NCBI GenBank assembly: GCA_905182985.1
Contig: CAJJDN010000073.1
Coordinates: forward strand, 70,327-134,326
Reading direction: 5' to 3'
From: Paramecium sonneborni
Lineage: Eukaryota; Ciliophora; Oligohymenophorea; Peniculida; Parameciidae
DNA: 64,000 bases
Shown: positions 49,774-60,934 of the stretch, one piece after another
Position numbering within the stretch: position 1 is the first letter of the stretch
Layout of the letters: each line of letters begins with the position of its first letter
Made by a program: the position numbers and the translations under genes
Notes under the pieces: generated by a model
What the model saw: the letters and a program-made list of their open reading frames with translations, nothing else
What the model was told of the DNA's origin: nothing
The model's database searches: none

Positions 49774-50831
49774 ATGTAAGAAAGCAGTGATAATTTCTAA
49801 GATTCCTAAAGTTAAAGCTCAGAATAAAGATAAAAAGGGAGCGTGCCTTCATTTTTAGTAAGACTCTTCGATATTATGGAAGTATAATCTAATAATTGAG
49901 AATAGAATGAAGACTTAAAAGAAATAATTGGATGGAATACTGAAGGTAATGCGTTTATTGTAAGAAATTAATAATTACTTGCTGATAAAATATTACCTAA
50001 ATATTTCAAACATAAGAATTATCCTAGCTTTTTAAGGTAAATTTTTTTATTCTAAAATTTAGATAACTCAACATGTATAATTTTAAAAAAAGTAAAGCTG
50101 ATGATGTTAATTAAAAATTTGAGCATAAATGGTTTAGAAGAGATGGAAGAGCCTTATTGACCAACATTAAAAGAAGAAACTAAGAAGAAAATGATGATAA
50201 AGATGTTAAATATATATTAAGAATCTTAGGAAATTCCATAGATTGTTGATGAAATTGAATAATTTAAAAAAGCACAAAAGGAACTGAAAAATGAAATTTA
50301 AGCAATAGCTGACAGTTAAAAATAACTATAAATAGCACTTTAATAAATTATGCAATAAAATGAAACACTATTTTAAGAAAGTCAACAATTAACATAAGAA
50401 CTATCTAATATGCAATCAAAAAATTAATAGCGATTCGCAAATTACTCTAATATTTTAACTGAAATTGTTTAAAGATTATAATAAGAATAAGAAGAAGAAT
50501 TAAGTATTTCAGATTAATTATTGTAGGAAATAGGGACATTAACTAACCATAAATAACTGGAGAATAAAAAAAAGCTAATGTTATATAAATAAAGCAAGAA
50601 TAGCCTAGTCAATAATAACAGTTCTTATCTCAATCGTAAAATAATTTATCTGCAAATTCTCTTCAATTTTTAATGAATATGAGTGCTAATAAAAATGCAT
50701 TTAACTTTTAGATGTTTTCATAATTAAAGCATTAATAAATGAATATGTAAATGTTTTAAAACGGTTCTACATAATAATAATAATAAAGTGATGTCAAGAA
50801 GAATGAAATAAAAAAGGAAAATGAATAATGA
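49774..50831 (+). CDS. Heat shock transcription factor (HSF-type)
   Basis: A 319-residue HSF-family DNA-binding protein. The domain runs from about residue 25: SVPSFLVRLFDIME, then IIGWNTEGNAFIVRNQQLLA, KILPKYFKHKNYPSFLRQLN and MYNFKK, followed by FEHKWFRRDGRALLTNIKRR. This is the complete winged-helix pattern. Heptad repeats follow (trimerisation), then a Q-rich tail (QEQPSQQQQFLSQSQNNL). Four introns: 49882-49905, 50037-50062, 50205-50229 and 50504-50526. The third starts GTTAAA instead of the usual GTA, yet all four together are needed to close the frame. Binding to nGAAn arrays is expected. Confidence 0.92.
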
Positions 50832-51162
50832 TTATTGATTAATAAAGTTTTAAACATATCTATTTATTTTTGTAGTTTATTTTATATTATTCTTTTTTTC
50901 AAACCAATTCAAGAAATTAATTTAATAGCATTAATTAACAAAAACTTTTATTATTATGAGCTTTTTGAATAATTTTTATATATTTTAAATTTTAAGTTTT
51001 CTTTTCTAAGACTGAATTCACCAATTTTATTCTAATTTAAAATCTTTATAAAATTTCCTATGTTAGCATATCTAATTTCACCACTCTTTATTTAATTGAA
51101 CATTATTCATTTAAAGAAGCAATTAATTTTTAAAGAATTATTTTATTAATCTTAAAAAAAAG
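50832..51162. other. Intergenic, no gene seen
   Basis: About 330 bp of AT-rich spacer between two genes on the same strand. Presumed terminator region of the HSF gene and promoter of the next. Nothing else recognised. Confidence 0.5.
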
Positions 51163-54100
51163 ATGGGAAACTTTAATTTCTTATTAGAAGCATTTTTAAC
51201 AAATTATCAGATCTATGATAATAAAGCTTATGATATTTCAGAAAAATGGGTAAATTTACTTTTAATACATTCATCTTTAAGAAATCTTTCATATATATAT
51301 AGCCAAACTCCTAAATCATGGGTTTATTTTTTTGTGATTATAATTCGACCATCGCAAGCCATTTAAATTGGTTATTTTTCAATTTTTGGTTTAGTTTTTG
51401 CAATTTACCATTTATTTTGCATTTTAATGCCTACTTTAATTGGAAATACTTTATTGAGCTCTATTAATACTTTATTGAAAGTCTCTTTGCTTAATATTGT
51501 TTTAGAATAATTTCAAGATTTATTTGGTTACATAATTGGAAGCGTACTTTTATTGTTTTAAATATTCGAATATTTTTTCATTTAATGGACATTGAATGTT
51601 AATTAAAAGAATTTTCAACTTGTTAGAATTAGTTTTTCAAGAACAATTAAATTTCTTTTAGATATTTTTTTGATAATTGCGTATAAATTCAGATTTAATA
51701 TCATTTTAATCTAAATTATCTCAATGACAAATTCTCTTGTCGATTCATTTATAATATTAACTGAAAAATCTGATTTAAATTTATTAATTAAATCAATTAT
51801 CCTTTCAATTTAGTTATTAACTATATATTTAGGAATTGCTTAATTTATAAAGTATGAAAACTCTTATACTTTGATTTTGGTGCCTTTCTTTTTTAAAATT
51901 GCATTTGGAATAAGAAAAAATAAATCTAATCTTAATTCTAAAGATCATATTGTTCAGGCATCAATTTTTCTTAAATAAAAAAAATTTTATGAGTGTTTCA
52001 TGATTTTACTAAAATATAAAGAATCTAATCTATTGAGATAAATTAAATTAAAACTAATTTTATAGTAGGCTGTCAATGAATTTAATTTTGTTATAAATAA
52101 AAACTTTTAAACGCCAACAATTCAAAAGGATTTAGTAATGAAATTAATTTAGAATGATTCATTAAATTAAGCAATTTCATTAGAAATTAATTAAATTATA
52201 AAATGTAAAATTGATCTCCTTTAAAATTGGTATTAAAATTCAATTTAAGATATTTTAATTTTTATTAGAAAAATTATAAATACAAAATAAAAATTGGATA
52301 GTTTTTATTATAGATAGTCATTAAAGTGTAATTAATCGCTAATATTATTTTTTTATGCAGAAATCCTGAATGATATAATATAAGCTAATGAAATTCTTAC
52401 TCATGTAAAGAAAATTACTAATGCAGCGATTAAAGAGTCATTTTTATATAAAAAAACACAATACATGAAAATAAAGTTTTTAGATTCATAATACATGATT
52501 GAATCTATTTCTAGTAATGCTCCTCAACAATACAAAAAAAAATTATTAAATGAATTGATTCCTTAAGGAGTTAGAGAACATCATGATGAACTGATATAAA
52601 ATTATTTAACTACTGGTTAATCTAAATTTTCTCGGAATTTTAGCAAAAATTATATATAGAAAGACGGATTTATAGAATCTATTAATTTAGCTATTCAAAT
52701 TATTTATACTCATTAAATTTAATTTATTTCACTTTTTACCAAAAATGCAAAATAAAATAATGTATTTATTATCATAACAAATGAGAATTTTGAATTAAAA
52801 TCTATGTCAGAGTATTCTAATCAAATACCATTTTTGGATAAAGTATTTAAGCTTGGCATTTATGTCAATAAAATAATCAATTAATTAAATTCAGTCTCTT
52901 AATCTTGTCTAATTGAAAGCTCATTATACTATTCTCATCCAATTATAAAATCACGCTAAAGCTTTTATAATGAAACATCAGAATAAATGAATTATTTTTG
53001 CGATATAAATGTGACTGTAAAAATAATTAATGATGCACCAACATATTATATTTTGGAATTAGAAAACTTTAGAAATTTTTTAACAACTAAAAAAGAAACT
53101 TAAGTTTAAACATATACTTCTTTTGTATCTGTTAAAGGTTTGAATAATTGTGATGAAGTAGATTAGAATGAAGCTTTGTTAATACCTTATTAATCTGATG
53201 AATAAATTAAAAAATTTGATGTAGATCTGCATTAATTAATAACCTCTAGGGATGAAGACTTATATTTCTTACATAATGATATTGATAAGAATTAGTTAGC
53301 ATTTGATAAATCTAATACAATACATGAATAATAACTCAATGATGAATACGAACAAGAAGAGTTTATGATTGATGTTAAATCACAAGGTTCTTCGATAGAA
53401 TAATTAAGATAATCCAAATTTATTAGAAAGTATAGTTTAATAAATAGATTTAACAATCATTTACCTTTGAAAAAGCAATAATAGATTCTTATCTTATTAT
53501 TTATCTTGTGTAGTATAATATCAATTATATTTATAATAATTGTAAATAAATTAAACATATTTTTTAGGAGTTGTTAAGTTTAAACCTAATTGGATTTGCA
53601 AGTGATATCAATTTGCTTGAAATTAAGAATTTATTTTTTTAACCATTAGATTTATTTTTGGCTACAAGATGGAATTTGTGGACATATAATTATGAAAAAT
53701 AAAATGCTATTATTACTTAAGAAGAATATAATGAGTTATCTAAGTTTTCAATATCAAACTTAGGAGAGGGATATAATTAATTGAATTTTAACATGTAATC
53801 AGTATTGTTCAAATACGATTTATAAAATTTGTTATAGAATAAGATTTTATCAGTTTTTTAATAAACAGACACATTTAAAAATGAAAAGTACAATATGACT
53901 TTAAGGAGTGCTATATCAATACTATTAAATTTTTAATATATACTAAAAATGAATTATGTTTACGAAAAAACAGTGAAAGCAGATAGTCCATAAATATTTT
54001 ATAGTTTTAAAAATTATCCATTACTTAGAGATATACTTACAGAATTAAACGAAGATATAATGATTGCAACCATTGCCAGAGGATAAGAATTTGAAACTAA

Positions 54101-55271
54101 ACTTATAACTTTTTTCATCTGTTAATAAGTAATATTATTTATGATAATTTTATTAATTTTCGGATTAAAAAGGTACACAACAAAAAAACTGTAACTTTTT
54201 TTATCTCTAACTTCATATGTAGAAGATAATTATTTATAAAAAGAAATTTAAAAACAAAAAGCTCTATTAAGTTTACTCTAAGAAGACAGAACAAAATTAT
54301 TTTTTTACAAATTTAATTTATTTGAAAAAGAAGCATCTTTTATATAAAAAAGAACAGATAAAACAACAGAAAATTAAAAGACACATCGTATAATTGATTA
54401 AAATAGATTACCAATAATTTAATTTACTATATTCCTTGGATTATTTTATATTCTAATTTAAGCAAGTTCAGTTGTAAATTATCTTTAGTATATGAATTAT
54501 TTAAAGAAATATCCACAGACAGCTGCTTATAAAAAATAATTAAGTGATTTAAGTGGTGATATACCATTAATGTTTGCATAAAGGGAGGTTTTATATGGTA
54601 GAAAGAATTATATGTATTTGGATTCAGCATACTTTGATACAATATTTAAATATGTGCAAGAATCTTTAAATTAAACAATAGCTTTTTCTTCATCAAATCT
54701 AGATTTCTCAAAGTAATTATAAGATTAATATAGAATTTTGATGAGTGAAAAATTTGAAAAATTTTACAATGAGATATTAATAGAAAATCTATGCTAATTT
54801 TTACCTGAATATTTGATTGAAAAATCAAAATAATTATGTCCTATAACAATGAGTGGAAATATGAAAAGAGGACTTAAAATAATGTTAGTTTATATATCAT
54901 CTCTAATTGAAACAGATATGGCTATAAACAATTTTACTTACAGAGCTCGTCCAACTTCAAATGAATTAGAAGGAGCTTATATGATATCCGAGATTATAAA
55001 TGTTATAAATAAATCATTTTATGATGATTTAATAGATATTACAACATCATTAGTTGAATAATAGATGGTATTTAATATAAATATTTAGACTTTTAATATA
55101 TTGTATTTATTAGTATTATTTGGAGTATTGATTGTTATTTTGACTATGATTAGACCATGTATGTATAAAAATAGCAGAAATATTATATAATTGATTTATC
55201 TAATTCCAGAATATACCTTATATAATGATGAGGCATTTGAAAGAACTTTAAGATTATTAATAAATTTATGA
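51163..55271 (+). CDS. Large ciliate membrane protein with a PAS-like region
   Basis: A 1,360-residue multi-pass protein. At least six hydrophobic helices fill the first 240 residues (for example SWVYFFVIIIRP, FGYIIGSVLLLFQIFEYFF and TIKFLLDIFLIIAYKF). A soluble middle follows. At about residues 445-530 it has a PAS-like pattern known from ciliate membrane proteins: LLNELIPQGVREHHDELIQN, then YLTTGQSKFSRNFSKNY, then DGFIESINLAIQI. Four more helices lie near 53480, 54110, 54430 and 55090, bracketing extracellular-type loops. One 26-nt intron, 53542-53567. The stop at 55271 is the first TGA after 4 kb of open frame. Probably a sensor; ligand and output are unknown. Confidence 0.82.
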
Positions 55272-55313
55272 ATTTTGAATAGATATTTAAATTAATTAAA
55301 CACACAAAACATT

Positions 55314-56706
55314 TCATTTAAATTCATAATTTAAAGGTTGCCCTGTTTTAGCTAATTATTGAGAATTCCAGTTATCAACATAAACTTATTATTCATTTAA
55401 TTTTTCTTCAAAATATTAGTATTCTTGCTACTTATTATTTCTAATAAAATCAAGTTCTTTATTATAAACATTAACTCCCATAACTTCAAGATACTCATTT
55501 GTATCAACAAATCTTTTTTTTGACTTACCTTTAATTTTATCTATAAACATATTTTCCAACTTTTAACTATATAATTTTTTATGTTTAACTAAATATAGTT
55601 GGATTTAATTTACTATTTGTGATAACTTTTTCTACTTGTTAATATGGGTTTTCTATAATTTTAGTATTAAAGTTGCTTTAAATGTCAGATAATATAAATT
55701 TTTCTTGATGAGCTAAATGTTCAGCTTCCTAATCTTTTACAAATCGATCCACTAATCTACTTGAAAGAGGGACACTTTTTTATTTATTTGTTGTTATTAA
55801 TGAAAATGGAGGTCTATCATCCTTATTTTCGTACCACCTTAATCTCATATACCATAATCTATTATTATATTTTTCATCTTCACTCTTTTAAGATTCAATT
55901 ATACTAATTTTCTAACTTTTATCTCTATAATCATCTGATCTAATCATTATTGTATTTAAAGGATTTCTTTCACAACTTGATGCTATTTTATTATTGAAGA
56001 ATTCCCACTTCTCTTATTATATATCAAACTTATCTAATACTCTTTTTTCTCTTGTTACAGCATTTTGTAAATGAAGAGGAAGAGTTTATTCACACTTTAA
56101 TTTCTCTTTTAAATTTGCTTCTATTCTTTTTTTAGCATCTACCATCTTTATTAATGCATCTTATCTTGGTAACATTTTAAATTCCCCTCTTGGTTTTTTT
56201 TATGTTTTTCTTTATGATCCCATTCCTGATATTTATGATTAAGATTATTATAACATAATTGGCTTATTTGAAGATGGATTATCATCTGAAAAAGAATCAT
56301 CAAAATCTCCTTTTTTTTGTTTAATTACAACTTTTTATCTATTTCTATTTCTTACTGATAAAAATTAATCAGGTTTTCCAACTATAGACCATTTTACTAT
56401 CTTTTCTTTTTTATCATCTTCATATCTAGGACCAATTTAGCTATCAATATACTTTCTTCGTTCTTCATTATTAACTTCTTTTATTTAAATATATTTATAA
56501 CAAATACCATTAAAAATATTTCGAATGCTGTGCATAGAATTAGGTTTCATAAATTTTTATGTTGCGGCAGTTTATTAAAATTTATCTTCAAAGTTAAAAT
56601 CACTGCCAGTCTACGCAGCTGTAACCGAAGGTCTAAAACTATCTTCAAGTTATTTGATACCCAAATCTACTTGATGACATAAAAAAAGTTTCTCTTTTTT
56701 ATTCAT
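55314..56706 (-). CDS. Hypothetical basic protein
   Basis: 455 residues, no domain I can name. It starts MNKKEKLFLCHQVDLGIKQL and contains several blocks that look constrained: IRNIFNGICYKYIQIKEVNN, DDKKEKIVKWSIVGKPDQF, the Trp-rich RLWYMRLRWYENKDDRPPFS, and a helical end (NKELDFIRNNKQQEYQYFEE). One 25-nt intron near 55600 is needed. The mix of helices and short conserved patches resembles structural ciliary proteins, but that is a guess. It converges with the large membrane-protein gene, 42 bp between stops. Confidence 0.75.
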
Positions 56707-57497
56707 TATATAATTTATTAATAAGTTTCAATAATCTTTTCACTCTAGAATTGTTTATTTATTTGTTTACTTTGTTAACCTCAAAAATATATTAAATTTA
56801 TCATGTACTTTTATATCTATAATTGATCTTACCTAAACAATATATTTTTCTACTTTTTAAAATTAATTAAATTACTGTAAAATTTCACTTTATTATTTAT
56901 TTTAAAATATACTAATAAGAATTTTTTGTTTCTTTTCATTATATTTGCAATATTTTAATTAATTAATTATGTTTATAATTGTTGGCTTTTATAATTTGTT
57001 TTTCAGGACTACTCCAACTCTAAACGGTTAAAAACAATTAACATCACGTACACAAACTTTGATTCCCTATTTCTGGAAAATTTATAATACTCTTACCATT
57101 ACAAAATTACAAAATATTTACTCAGAAACTATAGCTAGAATCTTGAGATTCATTTTGAAATTATGTTAATTTATTTCAATAATTATTCCGATTCTAGATA
57201 TTATTAAATTATCTCTCCAAATCAGTTGAAGACACATATTCTATTTTATATCATAACATACATCATTGAATTAGAACTTTGTAAGTAAGTAATTGATTTT
57301 TATTAAAATGTAAAAAAACCACAGTCATTATTTTTACATTTCAATAAGTCAATAAATAAAAACCTTAATTATTACTAATGAAATAATAGTATTATTCATC
57401 AAAATAATAGTATTCTTCAAGTAATAGTATTTTTTAAATCAAATAAGTACTATAAAATTGATTTTTAATATTGTTTAATTATTGTTTATAAAATCAT
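56707..57497. other. Intergenic; one segment of higher GC
   Basis: About 790 bp between divergent genes. Most is plain AT-rich spacer. The segment near 56995-57085 stands out by a higher GC content and few homopolymers, as small RNA genes do in such genomes. I could not match it to tRNA, U1, U4, U5, U6 or 5S signatures and see no proper coding frame. Confidence 0.4.
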
Positions 57498-58158
57498 ATG
57501 AAAAGCGAATAAGCATTACATACTTTGTGTGCCATTAAAAAAAAAATCAACACTTTATAAAATTGTAATCATACAGCAAGGATTGAATCAAATAATAGAA
57601 GAACATCTATTCAAATAAAGGACTTTAGTAGTGGAAAAAAAGACACTAAATTGTTGTAAAAAAATTAAGTGGCAAATGTATAAGCAATTCTTTAAATTTC
57701 TAAAAGTTCTAAGACGTTGATAAAATAAAAAAGTATATTAAAAGCATTATATAGGTGATGAACATCTAAAAATAACGTAATCAGGAATTTAAAGAAAATC
57801 TGTCAAAGAAATAGATGGTTAATAGAATCTCAAAGAGGGTGATGTCTATAAAACTATTTCACCCAAAGTTGTGATTAATAATGACAAAATCAATGTTTAC
57901 TTTGTAAAGGAAGTCAGTAAATACCATATAAATACTGAAACAAAACCACCAAAAGAAGAAACAATAAGCACTGAAAATACTTTAATTTTATAAGAAATTT
58001 AATAATAAAGGGTCTATTTAAAAACATCTTAATAACAAATTACAGCACCTGGAAATAAATAGATGTTCTCTAACATACCAAAAAGTATGTTAAGTAATCA
58101 TAAAAGTCTTTTAAATTAATCAGCTAGAAAATTATAAGATATTAAAATTCATAAATGA
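57498..58158 (+). CDS. Hypothetical basic protein
   Basis: 212 residues, Lys/Ser/Gln-rich, mostly disordered, no known domain. It starts MKSEQALHTLCAIKKKINTL; a more ordered block is EGDVYKTISPKVVINNDKIN followed by VYFVKEVSKYHIN. One 22-nt intron, 57733-57754, restores the frame after KTLIKQK. Both the open frame and the single clean intron make it a real gene. Confidence 0.7.
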
Positions 58159-59067
58159 ATTGCTTCATAATTTTGATAATATTTTGAGATTTAAGTTTAT
58201 ATATAACAGTTATTTTAAATCATTTAAGTTTCACTTAAAATTATAAAATTTATGTAGAAATAGTTAATTCGATTGTTAATTTTATAAATTGTTGTAAGAA
58301 ATCATGGATAGCATGTACAAATTAAGTATATAGTTTTTACAAATGTTGAAATATTAATAAATATGAATTAAACTTTTATAAACTAAAATAAGTCTGTTTC
58401 CATATAATTGATATTCAATATAATTTTATATAAAAATTTTGTTTATTTAATGTCTACCTTTTATAAAGAAAAATGCATTATATTATAGAATTTATTCTTA
58501 TATATATTTTTTTTAAGAAAAGGAAGTATATTTTTTTTGTTTAGAAATTTATGATGAAATTGAAATACTATTTATTTTATTTAGATTTCTTCTAATTTGA
58601 TAATCTACTATTATTTATCATTTTGTGAAAATAAGTGGAATTAATAATGGAAATCATTAAAATAATCAAATATTTTTTTTAAGGTGATCAAATTATTTGA
58701 GATAGTTTTTATGATAGTGTATAAAGGATTGAAGTGTAGAAAACATTGTTTTAATTGTAATTTATGATTTTTAGTTAATTTAGTGAATTGATAGGTTTTT
58801 TATATTTAGTTTTTATAAAGTGATTTGGATTTTGTATTAATGATTAGAAATACTTATAAGGTTGAAAGATGATATTTTAGGAGGGATTTTGATTAGATTT
58901 TTTAGGATGTAATAAGAAAAATTAGAATTAATAATTTTGGAATTTCTAAAAATCTGAGTTATACAAAGTATTGAATAAAAAAAAATATTCTATATCTATA
59001 TATAGAATTAGTGATTTAAGAACTGAAAAAATTCTGAGTAAATGAAATAAAATAAATTAAGCATTAA
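58159..59067. other. Intergenic, upstream of the ABCA gene
   Basis: About 900 bp of very AT-rich DNA with no coding frame. The part from 58614 on is repeated exactly at 59775. It should contain the ABC transporter promoter. Confidence 0.5.
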
Positions 59068-59773
59068 ATGGGTCATTTAAGTTCATTACTAAGAAAGAAT
59101 TGGATTCTATGGAAGAGAAACTGTTTCTGTTCAACTTGTGAAATAATATTACCATTATTATTAATATTGGCATTAGGAGGAATAAGGTTTGAGTTTATTA
59201 TAATATTAAAAGAGGTGTAGTAGATAAAAGTATTTTGGAGGAGACAGCCTTTATATAACCAGAATTAGATTGGAAATCTAAGGATCCAAATGTTCCAGTG
59301 ATATTAGAGCCATTAATTGATGAGAAAGTAATTGAAAATAAGTTGATGGCTATGTAAAAATGGAACGCAAGTTTAAATTTAATTGAGAACTTAAAAAGTT
59401 TGGATACATAGAGTAGATTATTAGTGTTACCAAAGATGAAGTAAGAAATAATTGAATATTTTAGAAATTGTTTAGATAATTACAACTATTAATAGGAGAG
59501 ATTTTGGCTAAATGGAGATGTAGCACTTGGACCAAATGAAGAACATGAGGTAGTAAAGGAATTAAAGTATATATTTGAAAGTAAGAAATAAATAAGATTG
59601 TTTTAGCCTATTATAATTATAAGACAATAATATTTAAAAATAATGATGATCTTAATGATTATACATCACATAAAGATTATGGTAGAAATGGGAATCCTAG
59701 AGTTTGTTTTGGAGTAATGTTTAATGAGAGTGCTGGAGAGAATATTTATGATTATTAATTGAGATTTAATTCT
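58614..59773. repeat. Left copy of an exact 1,160-bp tandem duplication
   Basis: Identical, where compared, to 59775-60934; one N at 59774 lies between. It starts TTTATCATTTTGTGAAAATA and ends GAGATTTAATTCT. The situation mirrors the duplication at 30492-32844 and points to the same assembly cause. Confidence 0.95.
59068..59773 (+). pseudogene. Duplicated 5' fragment of the ABCA transporter gene
   Basis: Copy of the first 706 bp of the gene at 60229, from ATG ([20 protein letters not shown]) to RLRFNS, where it is cut by the N at 59774. It carries the same introns. It is not an independent gene: it is part of the duplicated block and most likely an assembly artefact. If the duplication is collapsed, this ATG and the one at 60229 are the same start. 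Confidence 0.85.
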
Positions 59774-59774
59774 N

Positions 59775-60934
59775 TTTATCATTTTGTGAAAATAAGTGGA
59801 ATTAATAATGGAAATCATTAAAATAATCAAATATTTTTTTTAAGGTGATCAAATTATTTGAGATAGTTTTTATGATAGTGTATAAAGGATTGAAGTGTAG
59901 AAAACATTGTTTTAATTGTAATTTATGATTTTTAGTTAATTTAGTGAATTGATAGGTTTTTTATATTTAGTTTTTATAAAGTGATTTGGATTTTGTATTA
60001 ATGATTAGAAATACTTATAAGGTTGAAAGATGATATTTTAGGAGGGATTTTGATTAGATTTTTTAGGATGTAATAAGAAAAATTAGAATTAATAATTTTG
60101 GAATTTCTAAAAATCTGAGTTATACAAAGTATTGAATAAAAAAAAATATTCTATATCTATATATAGAATTAGTGATTTAAGAACTGAAAAAATTCTGAGT
60201 AAATGAAATAAAATAAATTAAGCATTAAATGGGTCATTTAAGTTCATTACTAAGAAAGAATTGGATTCTATGGAAGAGAAACTGTTTCTGTTCAACTTGT
60301 GAAATAATATTACCATTATTATTAATATTGGCATTAGGAGGAATAAGGTTTGAGTTTATTATAATATTAAAAGAGGTGTAGTAGATAAAAGTATTTTGGA
60401 GGAGACAGCCTTTATATAACCAGAATTAGATTGGAAATCTAAGGATCCAAATGTTCCAGTGATATTAGAGCCATTAATTGATGAGAAAGTAATTGAAAAT
60501 AAGTTGATGGCTATGTAAAAATGGAACGCAAGTTTAAATTTAATTGAGAACTTAAAAAGTTTGGATACATAGAGTAGATTATTAGTGTTACCAAAGATGA
60601 AGTAAGAAATAATTGAATATTTTAGAAATTGTTTAGATAATTACAACTATTAATAGGAGAGATTTTGGCTAAATGGAGATGTAGCACTTGGACCAAATGA
60701 AGAACATGAGGTAGTAAAGGAATTAAAGTATATATTTGAAAGTAAGAAATAAATAAGATTGTTTTAGCCTATTATAATTATAAGACAATAATATTTAAAA
60801 ATAATGATGATCTTAATGATTATACATCACATAAAGATTATGGTAGAAATGGGAATCCTAGAGTTTGTTTTGGAGTAATGTTTAATGAGAGTGCTGGAGA
60901 GAATATTTATGATTATTAATTGAGATTTAATTCT
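59775..60934. repeat. Right copy of the 1,160-bp tandem duplication
   Basis: Second copy, offset 1,161 bp. It continues without a break into the rest of the ABC transporter gene. The offset is a multiple of three, but upstream TGA codons stop a longer fused protein. Confidence 0.95.
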
